Source: Bryobacteraceae bacterium
GTDB taxonomy: Bacteria > Acidobacteriota > Terriglobia > Bryobacterales > Bryobacteraceae
Length of the DNA stretch: 15,389 bases
NCBI GenBank assembly: GCA_030044325.1
Contig: JASHWA010000190.1
Coordinates: forward strand, 1-15,389
Direction of reading: 5' to 3'
Every line of letters begins with the position of its first letter. The first letter of the stretch is position 1. This document shows, piece by piece, positions 14,672 through 15,389 of this stretch. A program made the translations under genes and the position numbers. The notes under the pieces are model-generated. The model was not told the DNA's origin. It worked only from the letters and a program-made list of their open reading frames with translations, and searched no databases.

Positions 14672-15061
14672 ATCAAGACACCCGATCCTCCACGCCCTAC
14701 CGACGCCGAGCTCGATATTCTCGCGGTCGTCTGGAGCCGCGGACCATCCACGGTCCGCGACGTTCACGACGCCATCCGCCGGCGCAAGCCCGCGCAATAC
14801 ACCACCATTCTCAAGCTCATGCAGATCATGGCCGAAAAAGGCCTGCTGCGCCGCGACGAATCCGAGCGCGCGCACGTTTACGAGCCTTGCCGGACCAAGG
14901 AATGGACGCGCCGGCAGCTCGCCGGCGACCTGCTCGAGCGGGCTTTCGGGGGCTCGCAGGCGAATTTTGTGTTAGGCGCGCTTTCGGCGCGCAAAGCGTC
15001 GCGCGCGGAGCTCGACGAGATTCGGCAACTGCTCGATGAATACGAGAAAGGAACGCGATGA
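14669..15061 (+). CDS. BlaI/MecI/CopY-family repressor (pair 2)
   Basis: 130 aa winged-helix repressor. The N-terminal domain reads PTDAELDILAVVWSRGPSTVRDVHDAIRRRKPAQYTTILKLMQIMAEKGLLRRDESERAHVYEP, a textbook BlaI/MecI motif with the recognition helix at QYTTILKLMQIM. The C-terminal part (QLAGDLLERAFGGSQANFVLGAL...LDEIRQLLDEYEKG) is the dimerisation region, including the usual 'F.gs...fv..L' segment where partner proteases cleave in BlaI systems. The GTG start at 14669 has no Shine-Dalgarno and sits at the predicted transcription start. The stop overlaps the ATG of the M56 gene by 4 bp (ATGA). It is only distantly similar to the BlaI of pair 1, so the two are not a recent duplication. Confidence 0.94.
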   Translation: MIKTPDPPRPTDAELDILAVVWSRGPSTVRDVHDAIRRRKPAQYTTILKLMQIMAEKGLLRRDESERAHVYEPCRTKEWTRRQLAGDLLERAFGGSQANFVLGALSARKASRAELDEIRQLLDEYEKGTR

Positions 15062-15389
15062 CGATGCTCGCCGCTTTTGCCGGTTCTCCGCTCGCCGACG
15101 CGCTCGGCTGGAGCTTACTGCATTTTTTGTGGCAAGGCGCGCTGATCGCGGTCCTCGCGTGGATCCCGCTGCGGGCGGCGAAATCCGCGCGGGCGCGCTA
15201 TGCGATCGCCTGTGCTGCGCTGATCGCGATGCCGGTGATTTTCGGCGCGACCCTGTGGATTTCGATTCCCAACCAACCCGCCACCATCGCCGGAGCGGCG
15301 GCCGCTCAAGTTCGCCCGGCTGCGATTCCTCCGGTTCCTCCGGCAGCGCCCGCGGCCCGCAACCTGAGCAGGTACATGGACGGGATTGC
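15058..15389 (+). CDS. M56 family (BlaR1-like) membrane protein, 3'-truncated by window
   Basis: ATG at 15058 overlaps the BlaI stop (ATGA). The 110 visible residues begin MTMLAAFAGSPLADALGWSLLHFLWQGALIAVLAWIPLR and continue with ARYAIACAALIAMPVIFGATLWIS. This pair of N-terminal helices with the LGW.LLHFLWQG signature is typical of M56/BlaR1-like proteins in Acidobacteria. A Pro/Ala-rich loop follows (about 80-105, IPPVPPAAPAA). The HExxH active site would lie beyond the window edge and cannot be checked. Operon position after blaI supports the call. Confidence 0.87.
   Translation, partial: MTMLAAFAGSPLADALGWSLLHFLWQGALIAVLAWIPLRAAKSARARYAIACAALIAMPVIFGATLWISIPNQPATIAGAAAAQVRPAAIPPVPPAAPAARNLSRYMDGI

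Overview
The window looks like chromosomal DNA of a soil-type Acidobacteriota, probably near Solibacter/Bryobacter. That placement is inferred from gene content. The DNA is GC-rich with dense genes. It carries two BlaI/M56 (BlaR1-like) regulator pairs, a membrane-anchored winged-helix/TPR regulator, an S46 dipeptidyl-peptidase, a cytochrome c/copper-monooxygenase-like fusion, and intergenic heptad and REP-like palindromic repeats. No rRNA, tRNA, CRISPR array, transposase or prophage gene was seen.

Layout. (1) 2-2591 (+): the 3' part of an SGLT-type sodium:solute symporter, a 57-residue two-helix membrane protein and galactokinase, packed as a sugar uptake and phosphorylation operon that ends at a strong terminator (2646-2715). 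(2) 2716-6404 (+): a heat-shock operon, dnaK - dnaJ - hspR, with no grpE. It has a sigma70-like promoter and an array of inverted heptad repeats lying directly against the dnaJ start codon. HspR is probably the autoregulator of the operon. (3) 6442-6852 (+): a small secreted protein resembling the NTR/TIMP-like fold. (4) 6859-10958 (-): a DUF4160/DUF2442 pair; a wHTH-TM-TPR regulator; a 50-residue orphan resembling an integrase AP2-like domain; and a compact M56 peptidase coupled to a BlaI-type repressor. (5) 11023-12234 (-): a secreted cytochrome c fused to a PHM-like copper monooxygenase. (6) 12259-12554: a divergent intergenic region with a REP-like inverted repeat and a 14-bp perfect palindrome. 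(7) 12555-14618 (+): an S46 serine peptidase. (8) 14632-15389 (+): a second BlaI/M56 pair with a clear candidate operator and promoter; the M56 gene runs off the window.

The most interesting signals are regulatory. Four genes (6442 +, 7507 -, 10958 -, 14669 +) have a -10-like hexamer only 5-9 nt before the start codon, and three of them start with GTG, which suggests leaderless mRNAs. The second blaI gene has an operator-like array that runs up to its GTG. The dnaJ start lies against a GC-rich hairpin with no Shine-Dalgarno. The cytochrome/monooxygenase gene has a perfect 15-bp in-frame tandem duplication in its signal peptide. No clear new multi-gene defence or biosynthetic system was found.
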